The notes under the pieces: model-generated | What the model was told of the DNA's origin: nothing | What the model saw: the letters and a program-made list of their open reading frames with translations, nothing else | The model's database searches: none | Part shown: positions 1 through 9,266 of the stretch, piece after piece | How positions within the stretch are numbered: position 1 is the stretch's first letter | Layout: every line of letters begins with the position of its first letter | Translations under genes and position numbers: made by a program | NCBI GenBank assembly: GCA_002450095.1 | Contig: DJYK01000038.1 | Span: forward strand, 1-36,339 | Direction: 5' to 3' | Origin: Mageeibacillus sp. UBA6980 | GTDB taxonomy: Bacteria > Bacillota > Clostridia > Saccharofermentanales > Saccharofermentanaceae | DNA: 36,339 nt

Positions 1-2
1 GG

Positions 3-779
3 CACCCGGTTATTAAGCGCTCACATAAAAACACTATTGAGATCAAATTATCATATTTAGAATACAGATTATCCCAGTTACCAAAGGGGTGGATAAGTAT
101 CTACAGAGGAAGACAAGTTGTTTATGTAACTTCCGATCCATATGATGAGACCATTACTTCTTATAATAAGAGGCGTTTCTATACAAATACCGATAAAGGG
201 ATATTCTATAAAAACCTGATTGAAGAGTATTTGAAATTAGAGTCCGAATATAAAGAACTTAGAAGATTATGGTATTCAACATTTTCTGTTGATCCGATAA
301 AGATCGAATATCCCTTGAATCAATCATTATCCGGAATATCATCAGATTATTTCAGATCTGCTGTTCCCAATCAGAATGAGTTAAGAGTCAAGAACCCGAT
401 TTCTTATAACGGACAGATCTTAAGATCAAAAAATGAATTGATCGCTGTACAGAATATCGAGAATATGGGGTTTGAATGGAAGACTGAAGTTAAATTACAG
501 GTAAGGAATCATATATTCTATCCGGATGTAGTATTTGATATTCCGTTTTTATACAAATCGGTCGCCCTGGAGGTGGATGGGATGATGGATGAAGAGTCCT
601 ATTCGAAGAAGTCGGATAAAAGACTGAATAAATACCTGAGGGCCGGATTTACGGAGTTTACTGACGTTTTGTTCGTGAGATCGATCAATTATTTTGACAC
701 TCAGGTGTTCAGAAGACTGATCGAGATATCCATCGAACTTAATTCAGCCGAATTAATACACAAGATTCTCCACTCTTGA
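3..779 (+). CDS. PD-(D/E)XK nuclease-like protein, 5' end outside the window
   Basis: The frame is open from base 3 to the stop at 777-779, so the gene starts before the window; the internal TTG at 231 is not a convincing start. About 258 residues are visible. The C-terminal half has the spacing of a PD-(D/E)XK nuclease fold: RSKNE, then YPDVVF, then ALEVDG followed by a basic KKSDKRLNKYL helix. The N-terminal half is Tyr- and Lys-rich with no domain I recognise. The gene is clearly more AT-rich than feoB downstream, which hints at separate acquisition. No hairpin terminator follows it. The nuclease assignment rests on motif order only, and the substrate is unknown. Confidence 0.6.
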   Translation, partial: HPVIKRSHKNTIEIKLSYLEYRLSQLPKGWISIYRGRQVVYVTSDPYDETITSYNKRRFYTNTDKGIFYKNLIEEYLKLESEYKELRRLWYSTFSVDPIKIEYPLNQSLSGISSDYFRSAVPNQNELRVKNPISYNGQILRSKNELIAVQNIENMGFEWKTEVKLQVRNHIFYPDVVFDIPFLYKSVALEVDGMMDEESYSKKSDKRLNKYLRAGFTEFTDVLFVRSINYFDTQVFRRLIEISIELNSAELIHKILHS

Positions 780-829
780 CCACAAATTCTGTTTTCAAGT
801 CAATTATTAGAGAATTTAACAATTGAGAT

Positions 830-858
830 TTGATATATTCTCTATATCTTCTTATACT
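830..858 (+). promoter_or_regulatory. Sigma-A promoter of feoB
   Basis: TTGATA (830-835), a 17-base spacer and TATACT (853-858) make a near-consensus sigma-70/sigma-A promoter, 35 bases before the feoB start. Confidence 0.75.
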
Positions 859-861
859 TAT

Positions 862-877
862 TTGAATCTAGATTAAA
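862..877. promoter_or_regulatory. Candidate operator at the feoB start site
   Basis: AATCTAGATT (865-874) is a perfect 10-base palindrome, and the symmetry continues outward to 862-877 with one mismatched pair. It lies directly downstream of the -10 box, where a repressor would block the promoter. An iron-responsive DtxR- or Fur-type regulator is a reasonable guess from the target gene, but the site does not match a classical Fur box. Confidence 0.4.
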
Positions 878-892
878 TTAAGAGAGACGAAT

Positions 893-3232
893 ATGTATTT
901 GAATTTATTAAAGCCCGGGGAAAGTGCGAAGATATTGACAGTTGGAGGAGAAGGCGCCTTAAGACAGCACTTTCTCGATATGGGTGTGATCCCTGGAGCG
1001 GAAGTATCCGTTATCAAACTCGCGCCATTGGGAGATCCGATGGAACTTAGAATACACGGATATGAACTCACATTAAGACTATCCGAAGCCGAACGGATAG
1101 AATGCGAGAAGATAAATACCTCAGAAGACAAGGAAAAGAACATAAAAGACCGTAAGAAGACCGAACACCCGGGATTGGGAGAAGAAGGACGATTCCATCC
1201 CAAGGGAACCGGAACTCCTTTACCGGAGGGGACAACACTTACATTCGCTCTTGTAGGAAACCAGAACAGCGGAAAGACAACTCTTTTTAATCAGTTAACG
1301 GGATCGAATCAGCATGTAGGTAATTTCCCGGGAGTAACAGTCGACAGAAAAGACGGTAAGATCAAGGGATACCCGGATACTCTTATAACCGATCTTCCCG
1401 GAATATACTCGATGTCCCCTTTCTCGAGTGAGGAACTGGTATCGCGTAACTTCGTATTGAATGAAAGGCCTAAGGCGATAATCAATATCGTTGATGCCAC
1501 AAATATAGAGCGTAATCTCTATCTTACGATGCAGCTCATCGAGATGAACGTGCCGATGGTAGTTGCTCTCAACATGATGGATGAATTAAGAGGAAACGGA
1601 GGGACCGTCGACGTCAACAGGATGGAGGCGATGTTAGGTGTCCCGGTCGTTCCGATATCGGCGGCGAAGAATGAAGGCGTAGACGAATTGGTCCGTCACG
1701 CGATACATATCGCCAAATATCAGGAAAAGCCCGTAAGACAGGATTTCTGCAGTCCCGATGATCATAATGGTGCGGTTCACAGAGCGTTCCATGCGGTAAG
1801 CCATCTTATTGAGGACCACGCCAAGAGGGAGAATATTCCATTCAGGTTCGCGGCTGCAAAATTACTAGAAGGGGACAAGACTTTCACAAGTCTTCTTAAA
1901 CTCGATGACAACGAGATCCACACTCTCGAACACATCATTACTCAGATGGAGACGGAAAGAGGCCTCGATCACAGCGCCGCCATGGCAGACATGAGATTCT
2001 CTTTCATTACGAAAGTCTGTGATGAGTGTGTCATCAAACCCCATGAGAGCCGTGAACATAAAAGGAGCTCGAAGATAGATAATATCCTGACGGGTAAATA
2101 CACGGCGATCCCGGTATTCATATTGATCATGGGAATAGTCTTCTATCTCACGTTCTTCCTTATAGGTCCGTTCTTCCAGGATCTTCTGGCAAACGGAATA
2201 GACATACTTAAGTCCCTGGTTGAAAGGGGCATGATAATAGCGAATGTAAATGAAGCGATCCAAAGCCTCATCTTAGACGGTATCTTCGAAGGTGTAGGAA
2301 CGGTCGTATCCTTCCTCCCGATAATAATCATCATGTTCTTCTTCCTGTCGATGCTCGAGGATTCGGGATACATCGCGAGAGTCGCTTTCGTTATGGATAA
2401 GCTCTTAAGAAAGATCGGTCTGTCCGGAAGGAGCATCGTCCCTATGCTTTTGGGATTCGGATGCACGGTTCCCGCCGTTATGTCGACGAGGACCTTACCG
2501 AGTGACAGAGACAGAAAGATGACTATCCTTCTTACCCCCTTCATGTCCTGCACCGCGAAGCTTCCGATCTACGGATTCTTCGTAAGCGTTTTCTTCCCCG
2601 AATATGCATGGCTTATTATCACAGCCCTCTATCTTCTCGGGATAATGATCGGTATCCTTATGGCTTTCATCTTCAAGAAGACTTTGTTTAAGGGGAATGC
2701 CGTTCCTTTTGTTATGGAGCTTCCGAATTACCGCATCCCGAGCCCGAAGAGCGTCGGTATCCTCCTTAAGGAGAAGAGCAAGGACTTTATCCAGAGGGCT
2801 TTTACCGTGATCCTCATCGCGACGATAGTCGTATGGTTCCTCTCGAGCTTCGACTTCGGATTGAACCTGACACCCGATAAGCATAACAGCATCCTCGCTG
2901 CCGTTGCGGGATTCTTCGTTCCGATCATGAAGCCCATTGGTCTCGGCGACTGGAGGATAATCACCTCACTCATAAGCGGATTTATGGCAAAAGAGAGTGT
3001 CGTATCGATAATGGAAACACTGTTCGGGGGCGAAGTTGCCAACCTCGGCATCCCTGCCGCGGTGTCGATGCTCGTGTTCAGTCTTCTCTATACTCCCTGC
3101 GTCGCAGCGGTCGCGGCGATAAGAAGGGAGATGGGGAATAAATGGGCGGTAACCGTCGTCGTTTGGCAGTGTTTTGTCGCCTGGGTCGCGGCATTTATCG
3201 CGAGACTCATCTCAATCCTGATCCTTAAATAA
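893..3232 (+). CDS. feoB: Ferrous iron transporter, FeoA-FeoB fusion
   Basis: GTP-dependent Fe(II) importer of the cytoplasmic membrane. Residues 1-73 form a FeoA (SH3-like) domain, followed by a charged linker to about residue 113. The FeoB G domain carries GNQNSGKTT (122-130), DLPG (167-170) and NMMD (227-230). The C-terminal half is the polytopic permease with two Gate-like segments, including GFGCTVPAV and GFMAKESVV. At 779 residues it is long enough to be complete with FeoA fused, which explains why no separate feoA is present. The start follows AGAGAG with suitable spacing. Its 3' end overlaps the convergent HAD gene by 21 bases. Confidence 0.95.
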   Translation: MYLNLLKPGESAKILTVGGEGALRQHFLDMGVIPGAEVSVIKLAPLGDPMELRIHGYELTLRLSEAERIECEKINTSEDKEKNIKDRKKTEHPGLGEEGRFHPKGTGTPLPEGTTLTFALVGNQNSGKTTLFNQLTGSNQHVGNFPGVTVDRKDGKIKGYPDTLITDLPGIYSMSPFSSEELVSRNFVLNERPKAIINIVDATNIERNLYLTMQLIEMNVPMVVALNMMDELRGNGGTVDVNRMEAMLGVPVVPISAAKNEGVDELVRHAIHIAKYQEKPVRQDFCSPDDHNGAVHRAFHAVSHLIEDHAKRENIPFRFAAAKLLEGDKTFTSLLKLDDNEIHTLEHIITQMETERGLDHSAAMADMRFSFITKVCDECVIKPHESREHKRSSKIDNILTGKYTAIPVFILIMGIVFYLTFFLIGPFFQDLLANGIDILKSLVERGMIIANVNEAIQSLILDGIFEGVGTVVSFLPIIIIMFFFLSMLEDSGYIARVAFVMDKLLRKIGLSGRSIVPMLLGFGCTVPAVMSTRTLPSDRDRKMTILLTPFMSCTAKLPIYGFFVSVFFPEYAWLIITALYLLGIMIGILMAFIFKKTLFKGNAVPFVMELPNYRIPSPKSVGILLKEKSKDFIQRAFTVILIATIVVWFLSSFDFGLNLTPDKHNSILAAVAGFFVPIMKPIGLGDWRIITSLISGFMAKESVVSIMETLFGGEVANLGIPAAVSMLVFSLLYTPCVAAVAAIRREMGNKWAVTVVVWQCFVAWVAAFIARLISILILK

Positions 3233-3916
3233 ACTCAGGATATCTTCGAAGGATTCGTCATCCGTTACTTCGACATCCGGTTCCGGTCCTGATACCCGTA
3301 TCCCTCTTCTATTGAGCCAGATCGCATGCCAGCCCGCATCGAGGGCTCCTTTGATATCGTGCTTATATGAGTCGCCTGTCATCCACATATCAGAAGGATC
3401 AAGACCCAATCGGTCTTCCATCATACGGAAGATCCTGACATCGGGTTTAGTTACGCCTGCATCACCTGCGACGATGATATTCTCATGATCTATCCACTTT
3501 TCCAATCCGAGCATCTTTATCTTGTTCCACTGATGGTCCGAGGCGCCTGCGGTAATAACGCCCAATCTGATACCGGGATCGTCTTTAAGCCTGTCGAGGA
3601 CTGATCTCATCCGGTCACTTAAACACATACGGCTTTGAAGCCGAAGATAATGATCGGCGGCCTTCACTCCGTCCCCCGCCTTAAAAGGGATATCCATCCT
3701 CTTAAAAGTCTGTTCGAACCTCCACCCGTTGCACTCCCGGGTCGTTATCTTCCCCTGCTCAAGATCACGGGTATTAAGATCGCTTACGTCATAGAATATC
3801 CGTACGAAGTCCGTTAACGATCCGACGCTCTTCCCGAGCACTTCTTCAGCGGCTTTAACGAACAGGATCTGACGGCTGTAGAGCGTATCGTCTATGTCGA
3901 AGATCAATCCTCTCAT
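3212..3916 (-). CDS. HAD-superfamily hydrolase (YjjG-like)
   Basis: A 234-residue haloacid dehalogenase-type phosphatase. Motif I is FDIDDTL, with the nucleophile Asp7 and general acid Asp9. Motif II lies in VITAG, motif III is the Lys of VTKPD, and motif IV is GDSYKHDIKGA. The helical cap falls between motifs I and II, as in the YjjG/pyrimidine nucleotidase-like subfamily. The substrate cannot be read from the sequence. Its ATG overlaps the stop of the upstream DUF389 gene as ATGA, so the two are probably translationally coupled, and its 3' end overlaps feoB. Confidence 0.85.
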   Translation of the reverse strand: MRGLIFDIDDTLYSRQILFVKAAEEVLGKSVGSLTDFVRIFYDVSDLNTRDLEQGKITTRECNGWRFEQTFKRMDIPFKAGDGVKAADHYLRLQSRMCLSDRMRSVLDRLKDDPGIRLGVITAGASDHQWNKIKMLGLEKWIDHENIIVAGDAGVTKPDVRIFRMMEDRLGLDPSDMWMTGDSYKHDIKGALDAGWHAIWLNRRGIRVSGPEPDVEVTDDESFEDILSLFKDQD

Positions 3917-4680
3917 GATTCGAGTATCATCAGGAAAGCGAAGACAATACTCGGAATGATGATTATTATCGTATTACGCACCATGATGCGGTTTCTTCTC
4001 TTCCATTCCTTCTCGGTCAGTTCGCGCACCCTCGGAACTTTAAGAAGTGACAGTATTACCGCCGCTGCCATAAAGATGAAGTATGCGTTTACGAGGAACA
4101 GGTATGCCGCTCCTCCGAGCATTATAAGATTCCTGTTCGCGATCGCATATCCGCATACGCACAGAGGGGGCATCAGTGCCGTGGCGATCGCGACGCCCGG
4201 AACTATATTATTCGCCTTATCCTTACGGGTCTGTCCCACAATCCCCGCGATGCCTCCGAATACGGCGACGATCACATCATAGAACGTCGGATTGGTCCTC
4301 GCGATTATCTCGGGAGTGGGGGCCTTAACGGGCGAGAGTACAAAATATAAAGTCGCGACTGCGATACTCGCTATAACCTGGAAAATAAAACCCAATGTGT
4401 GATTCTCGGTTATCGTGATATCACCCGACACCGAGCCGTAGGCCATGGCAAGAAGGCTTCCCATCAAAGGAGAGATGAGCATCGCGCCTATTATGACCGC
4501 CGTTGAATTCATATTGAGTCCTACGGAGGCGATCGCGATCGCACATATCATAACTACCATGTTGGTGCCGGTAACTCTTCCTCCGGACAACAGACGGTCT
4601 CTGATCTCCTCGTGACTTGCCGAATCCTCTGTTAAAGAGAATATCTTCTTCATCATTTCTCCGGGCTTAGGTTCTTCCAT
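3913..4680 (-). CDS. DUF389 family membrane protein
   Basis: A 255-residue integral membrane protein with a short cytoplasmic N-terminus and about six hydrophobic segments. The first pair contains the DUF389 signature region STAVIIGAMLISPLMG, and a later segment has IATALMPPLCVCGYA. The family (TIGR00341-like) is widespread but has no established biochemical function. The start is preceded by AGGAG. It is the first gene of a two-gene unit with the HAD hydrolase. It diverges from the helicase gene, with AT-rich promoter-like DNA (4690-4745) between them. Confidence 0.85.
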   Translation of the reverse strand: MEEPKPGEMMKKIFSLTEDSASHEEIRDRLLSGGRVTGTNMVVMICAIAIASVGLNMNSTAVIIGAMLISPLMGSLLAMAYGSVSGDITITENHTLGFIFQVIASIAVATLYFVLSPVKAPTPEIIARTNPTFYDVIVAVFGGIAGIVGQTRKDKANNIVPGVAIATALMPPLCVCGYAIANRNLIMLGGAAYLFLVNAYFIFMAAAVILSLLKVPRVRELTEKEWKRRNRIMVRNTIIIIIPSIVFAFLMILES

Positions 4681-4770
4681 ATCCGCTCCTGTCTTAACAT
4701 CTTCTATAATTATAACTTTTTGACGGTGATTCGGGTATAATCAAGAATGTAAAAGAATAAGGAGATAACT

Positions 4771-7700
4771 ATGGCTGACAACGTTTCCCGTGCAGATACC
4801 AAATTCGACCTCTGGGAGCGCAAGCTCCTTGACCTTTCCACACGTAATTCGCTTCTCAACATTAAGCTCAAGGGCAGCACCATCCCGCTTTTTGTCACGT
4901 CTTCCGCCACAATGGAGAACAGCATCGCAGATGATGCGGAATACGCGGTTATCTCGCGTAATTCGGCGGGTAAGAACGAACAAAACGAACCGCTTATCCC
5001 GGTCAAAGAATACGGGATCGAAGACCTTTGTCATTGTGACGGCTTTAAGGACGTACTGGATAAGGCCTATACCGACAAAAAGATATTCAGTCCGCTCACC
5101 GAGAGCGAACTTGAAGACAGTATCAAGAAGCTCTACCGAGAGTCCCGTGTATCACTGGATGAAGACGGCTCCGGCTCGCTCTTTCTGGCCTGCGGAATAC
5201 TTAAATGGATCGATGAGAAGAAGGAGAATACCTGCTATGCACCGATAGTTCTCGTTCCCGTCGAACTTACAAGGAAATTCGGAGTCGGCAAATATATGGT
5301 GCATAAGTTTGATGATGACACCATAGTTAACATAACCCTCATGGAGAAGCTCAAGCAGGACTTCGATATCGATATCCCGGAGCTCGCGGGCCCGCTCCCA
5401 GCAGATGAACACGGCACCGATGTCAACGGCGTCCTCGATACGATAAGAGGGGCCGTGAGTCACAAGCCGGATTGGGAAGTGATCGATGCCTGCGTTCTCG
5501 GATTGTTCAAATTCTCGCAGTTCGTAATGTGGAAGGATATGAGAAGCTTCCGCGAACAGATCGCCTCGAACAAGATCGTCAACAGCCTTCTCGAGGGACG
5601 CCTCACCTTCCCTTATGAAGATATGGAGAAGGACGGCGTGAACTTCAACGACGAATCATCGGTCTTCCTCCCGATATCAGCCGACAAGTCGCAGCTTTAT
5701 GCGATATATAAGGCATCTCACGTTGAACAGGACGAAGATGGTAAAGATGTAGTCAGGAATTCGAGCTTCGTGCTTCACGGTCCTCCCGGAACCGGTAAGT
5801 CGCAGACGATCACCTCGATAATCGCCAATGCCGTTGCGAACGGTCAGAAAGTACTTTTTGCCGCGGAGAAGAAGGCGGCTCTTGATGTCGTATATTCGCG
5901 TCTCGAGAAGATCGGCATCGCTCCGTTCTGCCTCGAGCTCCACTCCAATAAAGCAACTAAGAGCTACATACTCGACCAGATCAAGGAAGCCTATGAGAAG
6001 AGAAGGGAAGCGCTTCCGGACTCTGATTACGACAAAGAAAGAGACGATATAAAAGCAAGAAGAGCGGAGCTTCAGACATATATCGACGAACTGACAAGAC
6101 CTCTTTCTTACGGCTATTCGCTGTATGAGATCTTGAACATATACGAGTCGAATAAGAACGCTCCCGATGTTCTTCCGGAAAGCGGATTCGAAGAAGGGCT
6201 CACACCCGAGAAGATAAGGGCTGCGGAATCAAGTCTTCAGGAGCTCATATCGTCTTCCCGAGGGCTTACGGGTAAGCTTACATATGTTAAAGCAACTGAT
6301 TACAGTCAGGATACCAAGATCAAACTGATCCCCGAGCTTCAGGAATTAGACTCGGCAGCCGATGCGCTTGATAAGGCCCTCACTTCGGTCAAGTCGTCTT
6401 ACCCCTCGATCGATCAGGGTTCAGATGCGGACGCATGTGCAAGGATAAGATCCGTAATAGACAGGTTCTTTCAGGCAAGATCAAAGATCCTGACATCATG
6501 GACACTCGATTTTCTCGCCGTTGACGCCGGGCAACTTAAGGCTTCTTATGATGCCGCCTCTAATAAGTGGGGACCTTTAAGATCCGGCGCTTTGAAGAAG
6601 GTTTATAACACTGTTAAAGCGTTCGATAAGACGGGTTCGGCAGACAAAGATCTGCTCACTCATATAAAGGAGCTTCAGGCTTATCAGGATGAGTTCAGAA
6701 GATACGGACTCGATACTTCTTCGGGAATACCCTCTGTCCTTCCCGAGTTTATCAATGCTCATGACACATTCAATAATGCCGTAAATACCGTGAACGGCAG
6801 ACTCGGCATAACGGCTTCTGTGTTATCCGATCTTACGAGGATACGTGCCGTTATCTCGGATCTTACCGCCAACGAGACGCTTATAAGGCCTAAGATACTG
6901 ATGAATAAGGCCGCAGCAAACTGCGAAGCACTTAACATCCGTCCTTTGGTCGAAGCATTTGGGAAGGGAACGGTCAAAGAGGACGAACTCATTGCTTCGT
7001 TCCACAAATCCTGGAGCAAGCTTCTTATATGCAGGACTATAGATGATTCGGAGATCTTAAGGAACTTCAGCGGAGACATATTCGATGATAAGATCTTGAA
7101 GCTTAAGTCCTTAAGCGATGAGTTCGAAGGTCTGACACGGCGCGAGATATACAAGAGGATCGCTTCAACATCGATCATCCCGGATATGGAGAACGCCAAT
7201 AAGGATTCAATGCTCGGAAGGCTTCAAAGAGCGATAAAGAGCCGCGGAAGAGGGGTATCGATCCGTACGCTCCTTAAGGAAGTCGAAGAGGTCGTACTGC
7301 AGTTAACTCCCTGTGTCCTCATGAGTCCGATGTCTGCGGCACAGTTTATCGAGCCTTCGACCGAACCTCTGTTCGACCTTGTCATCTTCGATGAGGCGAG
7401 CCAGATCCCGACGTGTAAAGCGGTGGGTGTATTGGCAAGAGGTAAAGATGCGATCATCGTAGGCGACCCGAACCAGATGCCTCCGACTTCGTTCTTCCGC
7501 GAACAGGTCTTCGATGAGGACAATTACGATACGGAAGATCTCGAGAGCATCCTTGATGACTGCCTCGCGGTCGGAATGCCCGAGTCGAGACTTCTGTGGC
7601 ACTACAGGAGCCGTCACGAGAGCCTCATTACGTTCTCGAATCGTTCCTTCTATGAGGGCAAACTGTATACTTTCCCGTCTGTCGACGACTTAAGATCACA

Positions 7701-8661
7701 AGTAACACTTCGTAAGATAGGCGGTGTATTCGACAGCGGAAAGACACGAACAAACGAGGCGGAAGCAAAAGCGGTCGTCGAGGAGCTTAAGGCCAGAAGC
7801 CGCGATGAGATACAAAACAAGCTCTCATACGGTATCGTCACCTTCAATATCCAGCAGCAGACATACATCGAAGATCTTATCGACGAAGCCTGCAAGGCTG
7901 ACGAGACATTCGAGAAGTGGGCATACGGATCAGAAGAGAGCATATTTATCAAGAACCTCGAGAACGTCCAGGGCGATGAGCGTGACGTTATCCTTTTCTC
8001 CGTGGGATACGGTCCGGATCAGGAAGGCAAGGTATCCATGAACTTCGGTCCACTTAACAGGGACGGCGGCTGGAGAAGACTTAATGTCGCAGCGACGAGA
8101 TCAAGATGTGAGATGGTCGTATTCACCTCGCTTCAACCCGAACAGATCAAAGTAACAGACGCGACGCCCGAAGGCGTAAAGGCATTCAGGAGATTTCTTA
8201 TGTATGCCGGCGGAAACACGCTGTGGGGCGAGGGACTCCCCGATCCTTCCGGTGCTTCTGCTTCTCCTTTCGCAGACATCGCGAAAAACACGGGGCTTAC
8301 GGACAATATCTGCAAGGCACTTAACGATAAAGGATATGAAACGGTCAAGAATATCGGTAAGTCCGGATTCAAGATCGATATCGGAGTGCTGACCCCGGGC
8401 AAGACCGACAGCTACTGTCTCGGTATACTCATAGACGGATCGTCATCTGGAAACTTCGCGACAGCCACCGCAAGAGAAGTATCGCAGCCTTCTATCCTTA
8501 AGGGACTCGGCTGGAAGGTAATAAAGATCTGGTCTATAGACTGGTGGGAGGATCCCGATAAGGTGATCAGGTCCTGTATCGATGCGATCAACGGCACAGA
8601 AGAGCCTGAGTCCGAGGAACCGGAACCGTCACCTTCTGAAGAAGACTCAAAAAAAAACTGA
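4771..8661 (+). CDS. DUF4011-type superfamily 1 helicase with Vsr/MTES_1575-like nuclease domain (zero-frame product)
   Basis: The zero-frame product is 1296 residues. The N-terminus WERKLLDLSTRNSLLN is the DUF4011 signature. The helicase core has Walker A GPPGTGKSQ (from residue 337), Walker B FDEAS (Asp874, Glu875), GDPNQMPP (898 on), WHYRSRH (943 on), NVQGDERD (1065 on) and NVAATRSR (1105 on). A long helical insertion separates Walker A from Walker B. Residues about 1195-1275 resemble the MTES_1575 (Vsr/DUF559-like) nuclease fold, with Asp1203, Asp1222 and GLGWKVIKIWSIDWW. An acidic Pro/Glu linker then runs to the stop, just where the family normally continues into DUF3320. The start has AAGGAG seven bases upstream. 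Related proteins occur in defence islands. Confidence 0.9.
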   Translation: MADNVSRADTKFDLWERKLLDLSTRNSLLNIKLKGSTIPLFVTSSATMENSIADDAEYAVISRNSAGKNEQNEPLIPVKEYGIEDLCHCDGFKDVLDKAYTDKKIFSPLTESELEDSIKKLYRESRVSLDEDGSGSLFLACGILKWIDEKKENTCYAPIVLVPVELTRKFGVGKYMVHKFDDDTIVNITLMEKLKQDFDIDIPELAGPLPADEHGTDVNGVLDTIRGAVSHKPDWEVIDACVLGLFKFSQFVMWKDMRSFREQIASNKIVNSLLEGRLTFPYEDMEKDGVNFNDESSVFLPISADKSQLYAIYKASHVEQDEDGKDVVRNSSFVLHGPPGTGKSQTITSIIANAVANGQKVLFAAEKKAALDVVYSRLEKIGIAPFCLELHSNKATKSYILDQIKEAYEKRREALPDSDYDKERDDIKARRAELQTYIDELTRPLSYGYSLYEILNIYESNKNAPDVLPESGFEEGLTPEKIRAAESSLQELISSSRGLTGKLTYVKATDYSQDTKIKLIPELQELDSAADALDKALTSVKSSYPSIDQGSDADACARIRSVIDRFFQARSKILTSWTLDFLAVDAGQLKASYDAASNKWGPLRSGALKKVYNTVKAFDKTGSADKDLLTHIKELQAYQDEFRRYGLDTSSGIPSVLPEFINAHDTFNNAVNTVNGRLGITASVLSDLTRIRAVISDLTANETLIRPKILMNKAAANCEALNIRPLVEAFGKGTVKEDELIASFHKSWSKLLICRTIDDSEILRNFSGDIFDDKILKLKSLSDEFEGLTRREIYKRIASTSIIPDMENANKDSMLGRLQRAIKSRGRGVSIRTLLKEVEEVVLQLTPCVLMSPMSAAQFIEPSTEPLFDLVIFDEASQIPTCKAVGVLARGKDAIIVGDPNQMPPTSFFREQVFDEDNYDTEDLESILDDCLAVGMPESRLLWHYRSRHESLITFSNRSFYEGKLYTFPSVDDLRSQVTLRKIGGVFDSGKTRTNEAEAKAVVEELKARSRDEIQNKLSYGIVTFNIQQQTYIEDLIDEACKADETFEKWAYGSEESIFIKNLENVQGDERDVILFSVGYGPDQEGKVSMNFGPLNRDGGWRRLNVAATRSRCEMVVFTSLQPEQIKVTDATPEGVKAFRRFLMYAGGNTLWGEGLPDPSGASASPFADIAKNTGLTDNICKALNDKGYETVKNIGKSGFKIDIGVLTPGKTDSYCLGILIDGSSSGNFATATAREVSQPSILKGLGWKVIKIWSIDWWEDPDKVIRSCIDAINGTEEPESEEPEPSPSEEDSKKN

Positions 8662-8690
8662 AAACGCCTGACGGGGATCCGTCGATCCCT
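8652..8690 (+). promoter_or_regulatory. Candidate -1 frameshift signal: slippery heptamer plus hairpin
   Basis: Nine A residues (8649-8657) are followed by CTGA. In the helicase reading phase this is exactly A AAA AAC (8652-8658), directly followed by the stop TGA (8659-8661). Downstream, GACGG (8670-8674) can pair with CCGTC (8679-8683). A stronger alternative is GGGATC (8674-8679) with GATCCC (8684-8689) around a four-base loop. The hairpins start 11 and 15 bases after the heptamer, slightly further than is usual. Transcriptional slippage on the A run is an equally good mechanism. Confidence 0.6.
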
Positions 8691-9260
8691 TACCGGAAAG
8701 CGGTCCTTGATCTTCCCGTTCTGACCGGGCAGCAGTTTACGGATCCGATCAATATATCGATCCTCAAAGACGCGGTCCGGAAGATCGTAACGACCGAATC
8801 GCCGATATGCCTCGATGTCCTCACGGACCGGCTTTGTGACGCATGCGGCATAACGCGCAAGACGGCAGGCATCAGGGAACGGATAGACTATCTTCTTAAG
8901 GATCTGAAGTACACCGTTACGATACAGAACATTACCTTATCCAAAGACCGCAGATGGGATAAGTCATTCGTATGGAGATCCCCTTCGGAGGCATGGAAGA
9001 TAATGCCGTATTTCAGAGTACCGTCAGAAGGCGAAGAGGCCCGCGATCCGGACACTGTCGCGATCGAAGAAGCCGCAGCGGCAGCGATCTATACATGCCG
9101 CTCCCAGTTCGGTATGCCGAGAGATGCCCTCGTATTCGAGGCAGGCAAAGCGCTCGGATTCAAGATCAGCACCCCGACCGCCAAACTTCTTATAGAGTCG
9201 GCGATAGACATGGCCGAGCAGCAGGATGAACTTACCGCCGGCCCGAGAATGGTAAAGTGA
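8658..9260 (+). CDS. DUF3320-like C-terminal part of the helicase, in the -1 frame
   Basis: The frame that a -1 slip would enter is open for 200 codons after the slippery site and has no start codon with a ribosome binding site at its head. Its translation matches the normal tail of DUF4011 helicases. It has IPYRKAVLDLPVL, then a helical wing segment KIVTTESPICLDVL, then GITRKTAGIRERIDYLL, FVWRS, and a final helical bundle ending in GPRMVK. Joined to the zero frame, the product would be 1496 residues, close to the family's architecture. It may be a programmed extension, the result of a real one-base indel, or an A-run sequencing error. It stops six bases before the convergent lipoprotein gene. 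Confidence 0.75.
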   Translation: MKTPDGDPSIPYRKAVLDLPVLTGQQFTDPINISILKDAVRKIVTTESPICLDVLTDRLCDACGITRKTAGIRERIDYLLKDLKYTVTIQNITLSKDRRWDKSFVWRSPSEAWKIMPYFRVPSEGEEARDPDTVAIEEAAAAAIYTCRSQFGMPRDALVFEAGKALGFKISTPTAKLLIESAIDMAEQQDELTAGPRMVK

Positions 9261-9266
9261 GTTAAC

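Noticed and set aside
9003..9260. Independent 85-residue gene after the helicase
   Set aside because: The frame is open back to the A-run at 8657, has no ribosome binding site, and its whole length matches the DUF3320 tail of the helicase.
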